Origin: Platerodrilus igneus
Taxonomy: Eukaryota > Arthropoda > Insecta > Coleoptera > Lycidae
NCBI GenBank assembly: GCA_036346225.1
Contig: JARFIW010001747.1
Span: forward strand, 174,675-238,674
Direction of reading: 5' to 3'
Length of the DNA stretch: 64,000 nucleotides
Within the stretch, counting starts at the first letter, position 1. Each line of letters opens with the position of its first letter. Both the position numbers and the translations under genes were made by a program. This document shows positions 22,104 through 34,568 of this stretch, one piece after another. Under the pieces are notes generated by a model. The model was not told the DNA's origin. It did no database searches and saw only the letters and a program-made list of their open reading frames with translations.

Positions 22104-24192
22104 TACTGTGATATTTGGGGGCTGAAAGGGTGTTATTTTTCATTTTTGAAACTGATTTGGCATTCAGCATGTGAAAATATATCAAATAACTCTTTTAAAG
22201 TAAATAGTTTAGAATGTAGTAATTTTTCAGTAAATTTCAGGAAGTTAAAATTTAATTTTCGTAATCTTTTAGATAATTACTCAGAAAATATAGCACATTA
22301 GTTACAAGAAACATTCCGTGTATTATAGGGCATTTAAATTTCAGATTTTTAAACACACATTTAACGTTCTTATTAAATTACAGACAAGTTGGTAGGAATA
22401 TTTCTAAAAGCTTTTAGCTCGATTTTAAATCGTTTCATTTTTCCTTGTATTATTAAATAGGGGAGATAAGACTTAAACAAACAACACCGATTTCAGGTAG
22501 TTTAGTTAGACGTCAATTAGCGGGGCGAGAAATAAATTTAGGACATGTAAAAAGGACATAAAACTTGAGTATAAGCAGAATAGGATGGTGTAGCAGTCGT
22601 CCGTTATACAGAGAAAGGCGATTTGAGTGCGTAGGTAGGAGTGAGATGGAGATGACATGTTCGTTAGAGGAGTATCTTAAATGTTAGTTGTAGTGGACTT
22701 GGGTTAAATGCCAAGGTTGTTTTGAGTATCGATTTTTAAAAATACTATGAAAACATTAGTACACATGCAGTGGTCGTTAGCTTCAACTTGATTTTCAGAG
22801 AAGTGTTTTTAAGTTGCGTAACTAAGAATGGCGTTTGGTAAGGAATACGTAGAAGTGTTGTATACGCGAGTTGTGAGTGTGGGGCGGTTTGTGGAAAGCA
22901 GGAATTTGGCCTCGTTGATTTTAGGAATTGTAACAGTTTTTGGAGGTGCAGAACGTGGATATAAGCTGCAGGAATTTCATTGGAATCTCTCTTATTTCTC
23001 GACGTTCTTACGCCCTTAGTTTATTATTATACTACGACTCTGAGACTTCGATATGCTTATTCGATTGCATAATCTTTTGAAGTACGATAAACACTCTTAA
23101 GTAAAAGCAATTTGATTTTATTTTGCACTTATTGTGAAAATAATGCAATTAGTTTGGAGTAAATGTTGGCGCATAATCAATTTGGTTTATTATCAAATAC
23201 TATGGTCATAGAAGAAGAGGTTTGAGGTACCACAGTAGTTTGGTTGATGATAGAGGACCTCGTGGTAAATTTGGTTACATCAGAAGTTGGAGGAAGCTAT
23301 CCAAGATCGAGGTGTTCGTGCATGCAGCAGTTTTAGGCAGCAGGGTCTTTGTGTAAATATGTATCTCAGGTAACTGTGCTTTATTGTTGTACATGTGTAA
23401 ATATATAATTAATGACTTTGTGGATTGGGCGTATAATTGTATATTAACTAAAAGGACAAAAAATGGGAAAGTTTCTGATGGAATATTTTAATTTGGGTTA
23501 TTTTTAATACTTTTGTGTGAATAATTTATGGTATTGGTATTGTTTTATATTATATACAATGTAAAAGGGTCTGTTTGAATATTGGTGTGCAAAATTTAGC
23601 ACTAAAAGGTTAAAATTTTACTATGAGCTCGTATTGAAACAGAGATAGAGTAAGAAGTGTGTTGAAGCCCTATTACTTTTTTTATTATTAATTGGATGTA
23701 TTATCAGTTGTAAATGTTGATCTTGAAATGTACGGTTAAGGGCATATATAAAAGGGTATGTATATAATTTTACATGAGGTTTGAAAGAGTAAACTAATTT
23801 AGATTGTGGCTTGTCCTTTTTACATGAATTAGATATATTATATGGTGTAAATATTGATCTTGAAATGTACTGTTAAGGGTATGTCTTAAAGGGAATGTAT
23901 ATAATTTGTAAATGAGGTGAGAGAGAGAGAGAGCAGATTAATTTTGATTTTGGCTTGTATATTCATTTTAGTTGGAGTGTAAATAAATGTTGTCTATTTA
24001 CTGTAGCAGAATTTTTCGAGTAGATAGTTTATTTTCAGGAAAGTGAGCAAAGCAGCCATGGCAAATTTTATAAGCAAAGAATCCAGCACGTGGAGCATCG
24101 AAGATCTCAGTATTAATGGCACCCAAGTCGTAGAGCATCGAAAATCGCAGTATTAATGGCGCCTAAATCGTGGAGCATCGAAGATCGCAGTA
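22104..24192 (+). mobile_element. Block D: solo LTR-like block, homologous to G
   Basis: 2089 bp from TACTGTGATATTTGGGGG to ATCGCAGTA (TACTG...CAGTA ends). It is related, by about 70 percent as judged by eye, to the reverse complement of block G; shared landmarks include CTATGAGCTC near 23618 and AAGCCCTATT near 23665. The 3' end carries three tandem termini, giving the plus orientation. No coding region is recognised; the 63-residue frame at 22828 has no known domain. Confidence 0.6.
24073..24192 (+). repeat. Exact 40-bp tandem modules at the end of D
   Basis: LTR termini (CAGTA) end at 24112, 24152 and 24192, exactly 40 bp apart. After the first two comes TTAA, then TGGCACCCAAGTCGTAGAGC (24117) or TGGCGCCTAAATCGTGGAGC (24157), both like a tRNA-Lys primer site. 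The third terminus abuts the (AT)n with no primer site after it. Confidence 0.75.
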
Positions 24193-24210
24193 ATATATAT
24201 AGATATATAT
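24193..24210. repeat. Short (AT)n tract
   Basis: ATATATATAGATATATAT joins block D to block E. Confidence 0.8.
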
Positions 24211-26436
24211 TACTCATATTTAGACCAGGGTAGAAAATTAATGAATTACATAAAATAATTTTAATCACCGTGTATAAGGAATTTTATTAGATAATACGCT
24301 TTATTAAAACACCGTGGAGAATAAAAATTCATTCGTTTCAGTAAAAATAAGAGATTTAAATCATGTACAAGACGCTTTATATCAAAAGAAACAGTATTAA
24401 CAAGCTCTACGTAAGAAACAAATAGAAATTACGTGCAAAAATTTATATTAATTAACTCAATTTTAAGTAACCGGTATTAAACAAAATGTACTGATAATAA
24501 TTGAATATTTAATTAGGATTCACTAAAAATTAAAAGGGTATTATTTTAATTGGAGTTAATTGAACCGTTAGTAACATATAATATCTATAAAAACTTGTAA
24601 AAACCCAATAAAATGCAAATCCTAGAAGTGTTAGTTAGAAGTAGGATGTTTGAACACACCTGCGTATTTTAAAAGGCAATTTCAGTTTAATTTGTTTAGA
24701 TAAACATGTCGATTCTAAGGATATTGGAAACGGTCAGATGCTTTAGCACGAAATACAAAACAGGGTTTATTTAAAAAGCTCGTTCTGCGTAAATTTTGCA
24801 GATAACGAATGGTTTCAGAGAATGTTGGAGAAACCGTCGCTTATATTAACGGGAAGACTAGATACGGGGTTATTTAACCCAGATAACAGTCCACATGGAC
24901 TGAAATAATCGATAATAAAGAATATCAATTTGCACCAATACGAACAGGTTAGAAAAGGAAAGAGAAAATGCGTCTAGCAAAGACACATATAGTAAAAGGC
25001 GGGATTTGAGCAACGTCACGAGGGTCACGATTGGTTGAAAATAAGATGCAAATATCAGAGGTAGAAACAATTATTTCTGTATAAAATTTAATTAGTTATT
25101 CTCGGACATGTTTGCGTGCCGTGTGAGAATTTCTGAGATTTAACTGGGACGAGTGCAAAATTCGTAAAAATCGCATGCCGAGCTGCGGACTGGGAACCTA
25201 GCATGCGAAATTCTTTAGAATTGTCCGTTTTGGGGAACAGACCGACAGACAGGCTAACCGCTATATATACCGAGGTGAATATAAACAAGCTCTCTTACAT
25301 CCGCGACTTGATTCAAGACGTTAAACAGTGCATTTTAGTTTGATAGAATAATTTAAAGTTTGCTCGTATATTTTGGTGATTTAAAACAGTTTGTTATTTA
25401 CGTGCTAACATGAATGTACTTGAGTGCACTTAGATACAAGGTTAATTAATCACTGTACCAATTAGTAAAATTTACAACGACAAATGTATACACAAAAGTA
25501 GGCAGTTTTGGCATATATTGGTGAAAGAAGTATGAATTTCTTTGCTATTTTCGGGGGTGTTAATGATTAAATGGTTCATAAACGTGTCTGGATCCACAAA
25601 ACAAGGGTCAGATATACACAGATGAGTTCTGGAAAAGCCCTGAGACAAATTTAAATAAATGGTGATGGAGAAAATTTTAAAAGCGTTGAGAATCAGAAGC
25701 TGTAAATATAATCCAGTTGGAATGGTGTGATTAACAAAAGGGACGATGTACATTGAAGCTACGAGTGCAGTAACCTTCAGGTAATTTATACTATTTTGTT
25801 TGAACTTTGATATATTTGTGTGTGTTGAATAACTTTATAATTGATTTACTTTAAATGGACATTAGTGAAATTGTACTAACCATAAAATTTTAATTGTAAG
25901 ATGAAATTTGCTTGTTTAAGTAGAAAGGGGTATTTAGTATTGATGTTCTGAATTATGATGAAAATTTGGGTATGTCTTTGAGCTCAATTAGACGAACCTG
26001 GTTAATTAACGTAAAGGGGTGGTAGATGCTCCCTTTGTACTCAGACTCCGGTCTGCATATATTGTTACATTAATTAGTAGGCATCCAACAAGGACTTTAA
26101 TTCAGGATGCACATTTAAATGATAATAAATGTAATCTTGAAAATTTCTGATACTGAAATTTATGCCAAAATTTAATTTTGAAATTTTAATGTATTGTGAA
26201 TATTGATGTAAATAGAGTTAACGTTCGTGTTTGTGGTAGGAATGTGTTTGTTTTTTATGAATGAGGATGAAAGTTATCTAGGGGAGCAGCCGAGGCGATT
26301 AACAGAAGAAAGTCAATGGACCAACACAGTTAAAGTAATGAATAGCTTTTCGTAGGATTCACAGCATTCTGGACATCCAATTCGTAGGGGCTCGATTTGA
26401 AAAGCGGAGTACCCGGATTTTGGTGGTATCACAGCA
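24211..26436 (+). mobile_element. Block E: LTR-like block followed by a primer site
   Basis: About 2.2 kb from TACTCATATTTAG to TATCACAGCA at 26436. Two termini (26366 and 26436) are each followed by a primer-like segment, so the orientation is plus. The second primer site is outside the last terminus, as in a true 5' LTR whose internal region has been lost. No coding region is recognised; small frames at 24870-25753 are featureless. Confidence 0.5.
25259..25268 (+). promoter_or_regulatory. Candidate TATA box inside block E
   Basis: CGCTATATATACCGAGG lies upstream of a GC-richer stretch and CTCTCTTACATCC, in the middle of an LTR-like block, where a retroelement promoter would be expected. 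This is only a sequence resemblance. Confidence 0.3.
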
Positions 26437-26464
26437 AATTTGACGCCCAATCTGTGAGGCTCGA
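26370..26464 (+). repeat. Two primer-site modules at the end of E
   Basis: TGGACATCCAATTCGTAGGG (26370, continuing GGCTCGA) and TGACGCCCAATCTGTGAGGC (26441, continuing TCGA) follow LTR termini at 26366 and 26436, a 70-bp period. Both resemble the tRNA-Lys primer complement plus the T-arm TCGA. Confidence 0.6.
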
Positions 26465-26469
26465 TTTTA

Positions 26470-26470
<1 letters not shown>

Positions 26471-26511
<41 letters not shown>
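26471..26511. repeat. (AT)n tract
   Basis: About 41 bp between the primer site of E and the end of block F. Confidence 0.88.
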
Positions 26512-26513
<2 letters not shown>

Positions 26514-26720
26514 CTGTGACAACACCTCACGTTGGTGCCGCTAAAAGAGTGATGTAGTAAGCCTCGCTTTGGTGCGCCACTAAAAGAGTGCTATGACAAC
26601 GGGCCGCACGTTGGTGCGCCGCTAAAAGAGTGCTGTGACAAGGTCCACGTTAAGGCGTCACTAAAAGAGTGCTATGATAAGGCTGCGTTGAGAACGTTGC
26701 AGAAAGAGTGTTGTGATTCA
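26512..26720 (-). repeat. Array of six 39-bp LTR-end/primer-site modules in F
   Basis: TGCTRTGA-like termini start at 26512, 26550, 26589, 26631, 26670 and 26709 (spacing 38, 39, 42, 39, 39). On the minus strand each terminus is followed by CTCTTTTAG and then a primer-like site such as TGGCGCACCAACGTGCGGC, close to the tRNA-Lys complement. The last terminus abuts (AT)n. Confidence 0.75.
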
Positions 26721-27727
26721 GATACAGCAATTTGCAGAACTTGAAGTTGTTCACTTACCTTCCATTCTAACTTTGCCTGGCTAGCTCAACGGAATTGACA
26801 GAGTTTTCAAAATGAAATCAAAGACAGCAATATCACAAAGCATTTATGCACTATAAAATATTTTCTCTCATACATCACAACTTCGTTTCTTTCAAACATA
26901 AAATAATTTCTATGAAGCACTTGTTATAAAAAAAATTGTGCCTTACCTTATTTTAAATTTACAGAACTAAATTTCTTTTTATGGTATGGTTTACCTGGTT
27001 ATGTTTATTACCACTCTTGTAAGGTTTGATTGGCCAAAAAATCCCTTTCAGATAATCTATTAAAAGGTCTGAATATTGCGAACTCTGAACACAAATTTTC
27101 CTGGCAAAAACATCCTTTACAAAAAAAAATATTATATGATTAACACTTATTATTCTACCTTAAACTAAATACAAATACTCTTATATCAGTTAAAAACAAA
27201 TCTAAAAGTCATACTTGCAGAATCTACAAAACCGCTCCTCGTAATTAAATATCTTCTTATTTTAAATTGATGTCCAAATCAGCTTACAAGATTTTCCATA
27301 TTTAAAATCCTAATTTCAAACAGCAGCTACCAAAGTACATTATGCTTAAATCTTCCTTTTCATTGTAATTTAATAACTTCCATTTTTTTCTAATTTGAGT
27401 TTAAAACAGCACTTCTATATACATTGTAACCTAATAATTAAGTATGCTTACAGCATACTTCAAATGCCATTTTCACAAAGTATCAGCTCGCGACTTAACA
27501 TCAAAACAACATTTCGCGATCTAATTTAAGAATTGAATGAATGAAAGGATTGAATGAATGAATGAATCCCGTTTTTAATAAACGCTTTCTTATATACTCA
27601 AATTTTCTATATCCAGAAGTTACTAGAATAGTATGGAACATTATGATGCAATGTTTCTCATAAAAACTCAGCGTCTAAAATTGCGGCGTTTTTACCTCGT
27701 AATGTCGTTCCACTTATTCGTGACGCG
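26512..27727 (-). mobile_element. Block F, first part (left of the errantivirus)
   Basis: It matches F' at 54849-55908 throughout, with several percent differences. It continues at 42506 after the errantivirus. The module array at its left end puts the LTR 3' end here, so the orientation is minus. No gene is seen. A (TGAA)n run lies at 27535-27567. Confidence 0.6.
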
Positions 27728-28268
27728 AGTTAAGGTTCGGGCCTTTGGAGCGGTGTTTTTAAAAACAATTCCGAAGACTTAACAAATTTATTTTAACTTG
27801 AAACAGAAATTACAATGGAATTTTGAATAACTTATAACATAATAACTTTAATCAAAAAAATAATAATTGTACTAAGGTGAGTAGCTTGAACAACGAAGTA
27901 TGGAGTTCAAAGACTGACTGCCGGGCCTTGAGCTCCCGGGCTTTTTATAATAACCTGTCCCTCACACAGCTGTGGGAACTTGCAGATCTCATGTCTGCAT
28001 TTCTCTTAATTGTACACTTTATTACAATGTAACAATCTTAATTCTAAGTAATTGCGGTATGTTAACCGCCTGTGACCTGCCACCTGCAGTATCACTGCCC
28101 TCTCGGATGCAAAGTTGCATGTCCGTTCTCATGAACTGTCGATAACCTCTCTGGGTTATCCTTGTATTACAATGTTACAATGAACTTGTACTTTATTTAA
28201 CAATTTCTAATAATTCCTATTAGATTCAATATATTCAATACATATAGATAATTGGGGGATACATAACT
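27728..28268 (-). repeat. 3' LTR of the errantivirus
   Basis: 541 bp, starting AGTTATGTATCC on the minus strand and ending CCTTAACT. Preceded by the purine run GGTGGGAGG (28269-28277), the probable plus-strand primer. Confidence 0.9.
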
Positions 28269-28336
28269 CCTCCCACCGTAAATGAAAAATTAAGGTTTTA
28301 CTTAATTTTTAAATACATAAAATTCATTATTCAATT

Positions 28337-29274
28337 TCATTTAAAATTCATTATTTCTAAGGGTATACTTATCGTTTCTTTTTTTCTCTTTGTTTCCTTA
28401 AATCTAGAACTGTTTCCTTCATTCTTATATCTTAAGTACATTTTGTAAGATACATATATAATTACAAAAATTATTAAAATGATTAACACAATTGTCCAAA
28501 CGCTTATATTATCATAATGTAACTTTGACGTTTTGAGTTCACTTAAATGTTCTTTGTAACTTTCCACTAATTTCATAGCGTGGTTGAGGTTGTCTAAGTC
28601 TAGATGCTCTAGCTTCATAGGTTTCTTGATTATTTCTTCGTCTTCTTGTTGTTCTATCTTGAACTGTAGTTCTGGTAAGTTTGCAAGTTTCTTTGTTGAT
28701 ATGCGATCTTGATAAGCTCTGATTACTTCTTCTTTCAATTTTACATAACAATCTTCTTTGAGGGTAATTAATTTGCTTTCGATTAATGCTTGGTTATTTT
28801 CATCTTGATTGCAGTGGATGGTTGCTACTACTTCGGTTGGGAAAATGCTATCCATTTGTTTTCTGTAACTTTTTGAATTTTCATGTTATTTATTTGCACT
28901 TGTTTGGCTTCACAGTTTTCGTAATGATTTGAGAATTTTAATAGTTGTACTTCACAAGGGCTGTCTTCTTGAATGGTTGTTGTCGTCATCGATTGACATA
29001 AGTATTGGTTTGGTGTTACTTCAGTGCATTTTTCGTTTGTATAACCATATCTCAGTTCATTTAGGGATAGGAATTTGGTTTTGGGTATGATTACTTGGTA
29101 TGTGCTAGTAACTTTCGTTGGAAAAGCAAATAAATGATAATAATTATAATTGTTACTTTCTACTATTGGGATTTCTATTAAAAATATTATTTCGTTATTC
29201 TTAATATAGCCTTTTACTATAGCTATCTTTTCAAATATTAGAATGTTTGATTCTGTTACATCAAAAGGTAATTT
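28337..29274 (-). pseudogene. Errantivirus env, C-terminal part (split by element N)
   Basis: Env of this group is a membrane fusion glycoprotein related to the baculovirus F family. Visible here: two overlapping frames (to 28828 and from 28855) that join across a one-base shift near 28830; several cysteines; a long charged helical stretch (KLEHLDLDNLNHAMKLVESY); one membrane segment near residues 120-145 of the second frame (SVWTIVLIILIIFVIIYVSY); and a basic cytoplasmic tail ending at 28337. The 5' end is interrupted at 29274 by element N; the remainder lies at 35121-35284. Total length is well under the 450-500 residues usual for the family. Confidence 0.7.
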
Positions 29275-29278
29275 ACTG

Positions 29279-29814
29279 TGTACTAGGCCGCCCCTATAAT
29301 ATGAGGGAGAAGTATCCATAATGTTTAAGTGGTCCGATAGGTAACAGTAAGTCGAGTTTAAGCGCGCGAGGGAGCGCGTCATGTTATCCTAGCGCGTGTC
29401 GGGTGTTTTAGAACTGAGTTTAATTTGTGAACTTTGAGTTGAAATTAAATTATAAAGTGATCCGTAAGAGTGTGGCAGTGATAGGATGCTGATGTGGATC
29501 AGGGATTGTACTTTACAGATAAGTTATAGCGTAGTATTATTTCTTTGTTTGTTTTTTAATGACAACGCCGCTGGCCGCATTGTAGTTACGGTGCATGCTG
29601 CGAATTTTTATTTAGCTGTTTGTTTTTTATGTTGTGATATTGGTTACAAGTCATTAAACTACATAAATCCATCTACGAGTTATTATTAAATATCCACAGG
29701 TTGTAACAGGTAAAACTAAAAGGATCACGAAAATACCGCAGGGAGGGGTTGCCGCTAGCCTGGGCCGACATCTACAAGGGCAGCCACTCGTGTCCACGCC
29801 TCCGGGAATGTCTG
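29279..29814 (+). repeat. 5' LTR of element N
   Basis: It matches 34579-35113 with few differences up to GGGAATGT at 29811. After that the two LTRs differ, so the exact end is uncertain. Confidence 0.85.
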
Positions 29815-29841
29815 ATCTTTCTGAGAGAGCTTAGTTTATTT

Positions 29842-29859
29842 TGGCGCCCAACGTGGGGC
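29842..29859 (+). promoter_or_regulatory. tRNA-Lys primer-binding site of element N
   Basis: TGGCGCCCAACGTGGGGC is the full 18-base complement of the conserved tRNA-Lys(CTT) 3' end, CCA included. Confidence 0.85.
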
Positions 29860-30222
29860 GATTTCTTGTTACACAAATACCTGGAACTGTAAATGATTCG
29901 AGTTGTTTACGTAGAATTTGAAAAGGTTCAGATAACATTGAAGGACATTTTTGAAATGAACAGTACAGTTTAATTTCTAATAAGGGTTAACGGTTATTCA
30001 ACAACCAGGTCCATGTTAATTAATTGTATTTACGGACAATAGTTGATGTTTGGATATTGAGGTATAACATTCCAAGTTGTATTAAGTGTGAGCGGACAAT
30101 TCAGAGAAATTCATTGGGTTTATTGTGTTAGTTTGGAACAAAAATAAATAGAGTAATTTAGAGCTTAAGAGTAATGATCGCACCTCAAGGTGAAATATGT
30201 TTTTGACTGTTGTTGAAATTCA

Positions 30223-31345
30223 ATGTCACATAAGTATAATACGCGTAGTAAAGATCGAAGTAATTTAGAAAAAGCTGATAAAATGGGCGAGCCTGATATC
30301 GCAGAGGCGTTGAAACAACTAGTTGCAGCCGTTAATAGTATGAATTGTAACAATGCCATCCTAAAGGAATCAATTGAACAACTGAACGTGAATATTGCTG
30401 CAAATATTAGCAAATTAAGTTTAGATGTAAATCGTGTTTCTGAATCGGTTAAAGAACAGGTAGAAGCTAGCGATGTTGAAAATGTTAGAGATGAAGGTAT
30501 TGTGCCTGTACACCAACCAGAGACCAGGGGCGTCACGTCCGGGGCTTTTGGGTATCATAATTATATGAGTTTATATAAGGATCTGGGGGGTACGAATTTG
30601 TGCTTTGTGCCGGAGGGATCTGTGCATCCGGTAACTTTCATTAAAAAACAGGAAACAATATTTTTAGAAGCTGGAGTTCCTGAAAGTAGAAAAGTTCCTT
30701 TGATCGTTAGTAATTTACGCAATTCAGCTCAAGATTGGGGTGTATTGAAGGAAGAAAAAGTAAGGAATTTCAAGAATTTAAAGAGCTATTTTAAGTCGGT
30801 ATTGGGGGTTGTGACAGAGAGGAAACTTTTCAAAAATTAAATTTGGGTGTTACAAAAGGGGGTCAAGGGCTGATTATTTTTTAAAGTTGGTGAGAGAAGC
30901 AAATTTCTTAACTACTCCTCTTGAGGAAGGTGCGCTTATTTCTTTATTAAAAAATCATTTTCCGAATGAAATTCAACGAGGTATTGTAAATTGCATGCCT
31001 AGAACTTTTGATGAAGTAGAAGCTTACTTAAGGGAAATTGATGAAACTTATAATCGGAACCCCAATAATAATAATAATAACCATTCCTACACGAATTGGC
31101 GTGGCAGAGGTATGAGTAATGAACAAAATGGGAGCGCTCGTTACAATTTTAGATCAAATACGTCAAATTCTGGAGGCGGTAATAGTGCCCACTCTGAAAA
31201 TAGGGAAAATAATACTAATAGTAATTACAATAATAATGATAGGGATGAAGGGCGTCGTGAATCTCAAACTGTTAGTAGTCCAGGGGGAAGTCGACCATCG
31301 GCTGTGGCCTCGTTATTTAATAAAAACGGGGATGACATTTACTAG
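30223..31345 (+). pseudogene. Element N gag, two frames
   Basis: ATG at 30223 begins MSHKYNTRSKDRS, a basic N-terminus, then a helical segment and a capsid-like middle (VHPVTFIKKQETIFLEAGVP). The frame breaks near 30800 in a GAGAG run and again near 30870 in a T run; the capsid continues in the frame at 30887 (NFLTTPLEEGALISLLKNHF) and ends in an Asn/Ser/Arg-rich tail without a zinc knuckle (31045-31345). Two one-base indels explain both breaks. The tail contains an (AAT)n run coding poly-Asn near 31065. Confidence 0.75.
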
Positions 31346-31347
31346 AA

Positions 31348-34300
31348 GACAAAAAGAATATAAAGTCAGTTGCGTTGGCACCAACCATTGAAGCGACAGT
31401 TGAGACTGTTGTGGTAAAAATATTAGTAGATTCGGGTAGTCAAGTTACCTGCATTTCAAAAGACGTTTTATTAAAGATAATGCAAATTAATAGCGATATT
31501 TTACGTTTGCCGTTTACATCAACTATTTTGGTGAGTGCGACGGGCAAGAATTCTATTGTTAAGGATCAATTTTATTTGAATTTTAAATTCAATGATTTCG
31601 AATTGGCTTACCCTTGTCTGGTAGTTTCGAATTTAATTCGTGATGTCATCTTCGGATGCGATTTTTTTGCTGATCATCAAATTAAAATCGATTTTTCAAA
31701 AAATTGTTTATCGGGTATTTTTGAAGGAAGAGCGATAAGCATAGGGTTTAGTATGGAACCAAAACCTGATGGTCGGTTGACTGTTTGTCAAGTGTCGGAA
31801 GAGAAAGATGAGGAAATTCAATTAAAAAAGGAGATAGTGCCGTGTAAGGTGTCTGAAATTAAAGAGGTAGTGGATCGCGCAGAAAACTTTTCTCAAGAAG
31901 AAAAAAATAAATTGTACGAGTTGCTGTTGTCACATAGGTCGATATTTTCGAACCAACCAGGACGAACAAGTGTTTACTTTCATGAAATTGAGTTGTGGGA
32001 TGAGTCTCTATTTTTTATCAGATCATACCCAATTCCGTATGCATATAAAGACGAGGTTAGGCGGCAGATAGAGGAGATGGTGGCGTGGGACGTAATTGAG
32101 GCGAAGCAAACTGAATATAGCAGTCCGTTGGTAGTAGTTAAAAAAAAAGATGGGGCTATAAGGGTTTGTTTGGACGCTCGTTTTTTAAATAAGCGAATGG
32201 TGAAAGATTGAGTTATGCCTCCGAATCCTACAGAATTGTGGTATAATTTTTCTAGTGGCCAACAACTGAGTGCGCTCGATTTAACGGTGAGTTACTGGCA
32301 GATTAAAATTAAGCCGGAACACCAAAAATTTACTGGGTTTTTGTGCGAGGGGAATACTTACGTTTTTAAGGTTTTACCGTTCGGTCTAAGTAAGTCGGTA
32401 GGATCCTTTATAAGAGCATTGGGTATAATTTTAGGACCAGACGTAGAATCATACGTGATTGCGTACGTAGATGATCTCCTTATTTATTCGGAAGGGGCTG
32501 AAGAACATTTGACTCACTTAAAAAAGATATTCGAAAGGTTTGAAGCTGCTGGCATTACTATAAAACTAAAAAAATCACATTTTGCCAGAAATACAGTTGT
32601 GTTCCTTGAGCATATTATCTCAGCTGAAGGTGTGTGTGTTGATCCTGCCCGCGTGGAAGCTATCAATTCATTTCCGGTACCGAGGAATATTAAACATTTA
32701 CGTGGCTTTTTAGGGGTTGTTAATTATGAGCGTCGTTTTTGTGAGCAGCTTGCTCATTTAGTGGGGCCTTTATTACAGCTTTTGAAAAAAGGAGTTCAAT
32801 GGCGTTGGGGTTCAGCTCAACAAGAAGCGTTTGAGAAAATTAAGTCAAGGTTTTTAGTGATTTCTATGTTGAAGCATCCGTGTTTTGACCGTGCGTTTTT
32901 TATCCAAACAGATGCATCTGATGTGGGTTTAGGTGGTTGTTTATTTCAAATAAATGAGCAAACTTCAGAAAAGGATATTGGGGCATTCACCAGTCGGACT
33001 CTGCGTGGCCCTGAAATTGGTTATTGTGTTACAGAAAAAGAGGCATTAGCCATATTACATTGTTTGCAGCAGTGGCGGGTATTTGTGCTAGGTCGAGAAT
33101 TAACTGTGATCACCGATCATAAATCTCTATCGTTTTTAATGTCCTGCAGCTCCTCTAGCTCCTCTAGCTATTAAATTCGCGTTTGACTAGGTGGGTGTTG
33201 TATTTTCAAGAATACGCTTTTAATGTTAAATATTGTGCTGGGAAGGAGAATGTCCTTGCGGATGCTCTATCGCGTTATCCAATCAAGGGAAAGGAGAAAC
33301 TTGAAAAATTTGAGAGTGTGCTGACAGGAATTTGTGCAGTAAAGAAGTCGGAACTATGTAAAGGGGTCCAGTTAGGTATGAAAAATATTGTTGAGGAGCA
33401 AGGGAAAGACGAATTCTGTTGTAAAATAATGTCTAGATTATTGAAGGAGGAAGTTCCGAAAAGGTGCGCGGATTGGTTTGTTGTGTATCAGGGAGTTTTA
33501 TTTAGGCGAGGCTACGAAGGTTCGCCAAAGTTTAAAGTATGTGTGCCTGCTTCCCAAATAAGTATATTGCTTTGGCAAGAACATGTAGATAATGGGCATT
33601 TTGGGGTGGAAAAGTGTTTCCAGATGCTGCGTCGTGATTATTATTTTCAGAGGATGAAACATTTCATTCGAAAAATTATTTCAAGCTGCGATTTGTGCCA
33701 GAAAGCGAAGAGTTCAGTTAGAATTTATGGCGGATATCATAGTGTTTTACGTAGAGTGCCCAACGAAATCGTATGTGTTGATCTCATTGGTCCGCTCTCA
33801 GTATCAAGGTCGGGGGCGACTTCCTTATTAGTTATTATTGACCCTTTCAGTAAGTTGGTTACTTTGCACCCTCTTAAACGTGCTAATACAGCTGCGATTC
33901 TTCGTTGTAAACCAGGGGTCATTCTTTCCGATAATGGTAGCCAGTTTACGAGCAAAGAGTGGAAAGAGTCGTTGAATTCATTAGGTGTAAAGGTAACTCA
34001 CACGTCAGTGTACTTTCCGCAGGGAAACCAGACGGAACGGGTTAATAAAGAAATTGTGCGTATTTTGAGATCATTGTGTTATTCGGCTCATGGGGGGTGG
34101 GCTTTGATGCTAGATAGAGTAAGGAAATGGATTAATAGGGCAGTCCATGACTCGACTGGGTATAGCCCTTGTGAACTACATTTTGGTGGTCATAGTGATA
34201 ACCCTAATGTTAAAAACATTATTTTTCCTACAAGTGACATACCGGGTGTTGGTAGGGATAAAATTATAACTCTAGCTTATAATAAATTAAAATCTAAGGC

Positions 34301-34508
34301 TGAAAAACGTAAATTACGTCATCAAAAGATCCATAAAAATTGTATTGATTTTAAGATTGGTGATAAAGTACTGGTTCGTACTCATCCCCAGTCTTCTGCG
34401 GAAGACAAGGAGATTAAGAAATTCTTTTTGCTTTATTCCGGACCTGCTACGATTGTGGCTAGGAATTTAAAACCGTATGTTGTACCGTATCAAAATTTAA
34501 CACTGTAA
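31348..34508 (+). pseudogene. Element N pol (protease-RT-RNase H-integrase)
   Basis: Protease loop ILVDSGSQVTCISKD near 31420 (DSG form). Reverse transcriptase with SSPLVVVKKKDGAIRVCLDA near 32120, an in-frame TGA at 32209-32211, then SALDLTVSYWQIKI and catalytic YVDD near 32465. RNase H with TDASDVGLGG near 32912 and TDHKSLSFL near 33113, broken at about 33150 by a small CTCCTCTAG tandem expansion that also shifts the frame. Integrase: zinc region ending CDLCQKAK, core Asp in VDLIGPL, LSDNGSQF and Glu in GNQTERVNKEI, then a chromatin-side C-terminus with KKFFLLYSGPATI. One nonsense and one frame break only, so this is the least damaged pol of the window. Confidence 0.85.
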
Positions 34509-34568
34509 TTATTAAGTATAAGTTCAATTTAATTACAAAAATATGTTTAGCAATTAAGTTTAACTTAT

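Noticed and set aside
22828..23019. 63-codon frame in block D as a small gene
   Set aside because: No domain, and no matching frame in the related block G.
20162..24192. Blocks C and D as DNA transposons with short inverted ends and TA targets
   Set aside because: Primer-like sites after the termini and similarity to the LTRs of gag-bearing elements favour LTRs; not fully excluded.
26512..26720. CRISPR-like array (regular 38-42 bp units)
   Set aside because: Units are near-identical throughout with no unique spacers; the genome is eukaryotic, and each unit is explained as LTR terminus plus primer site.
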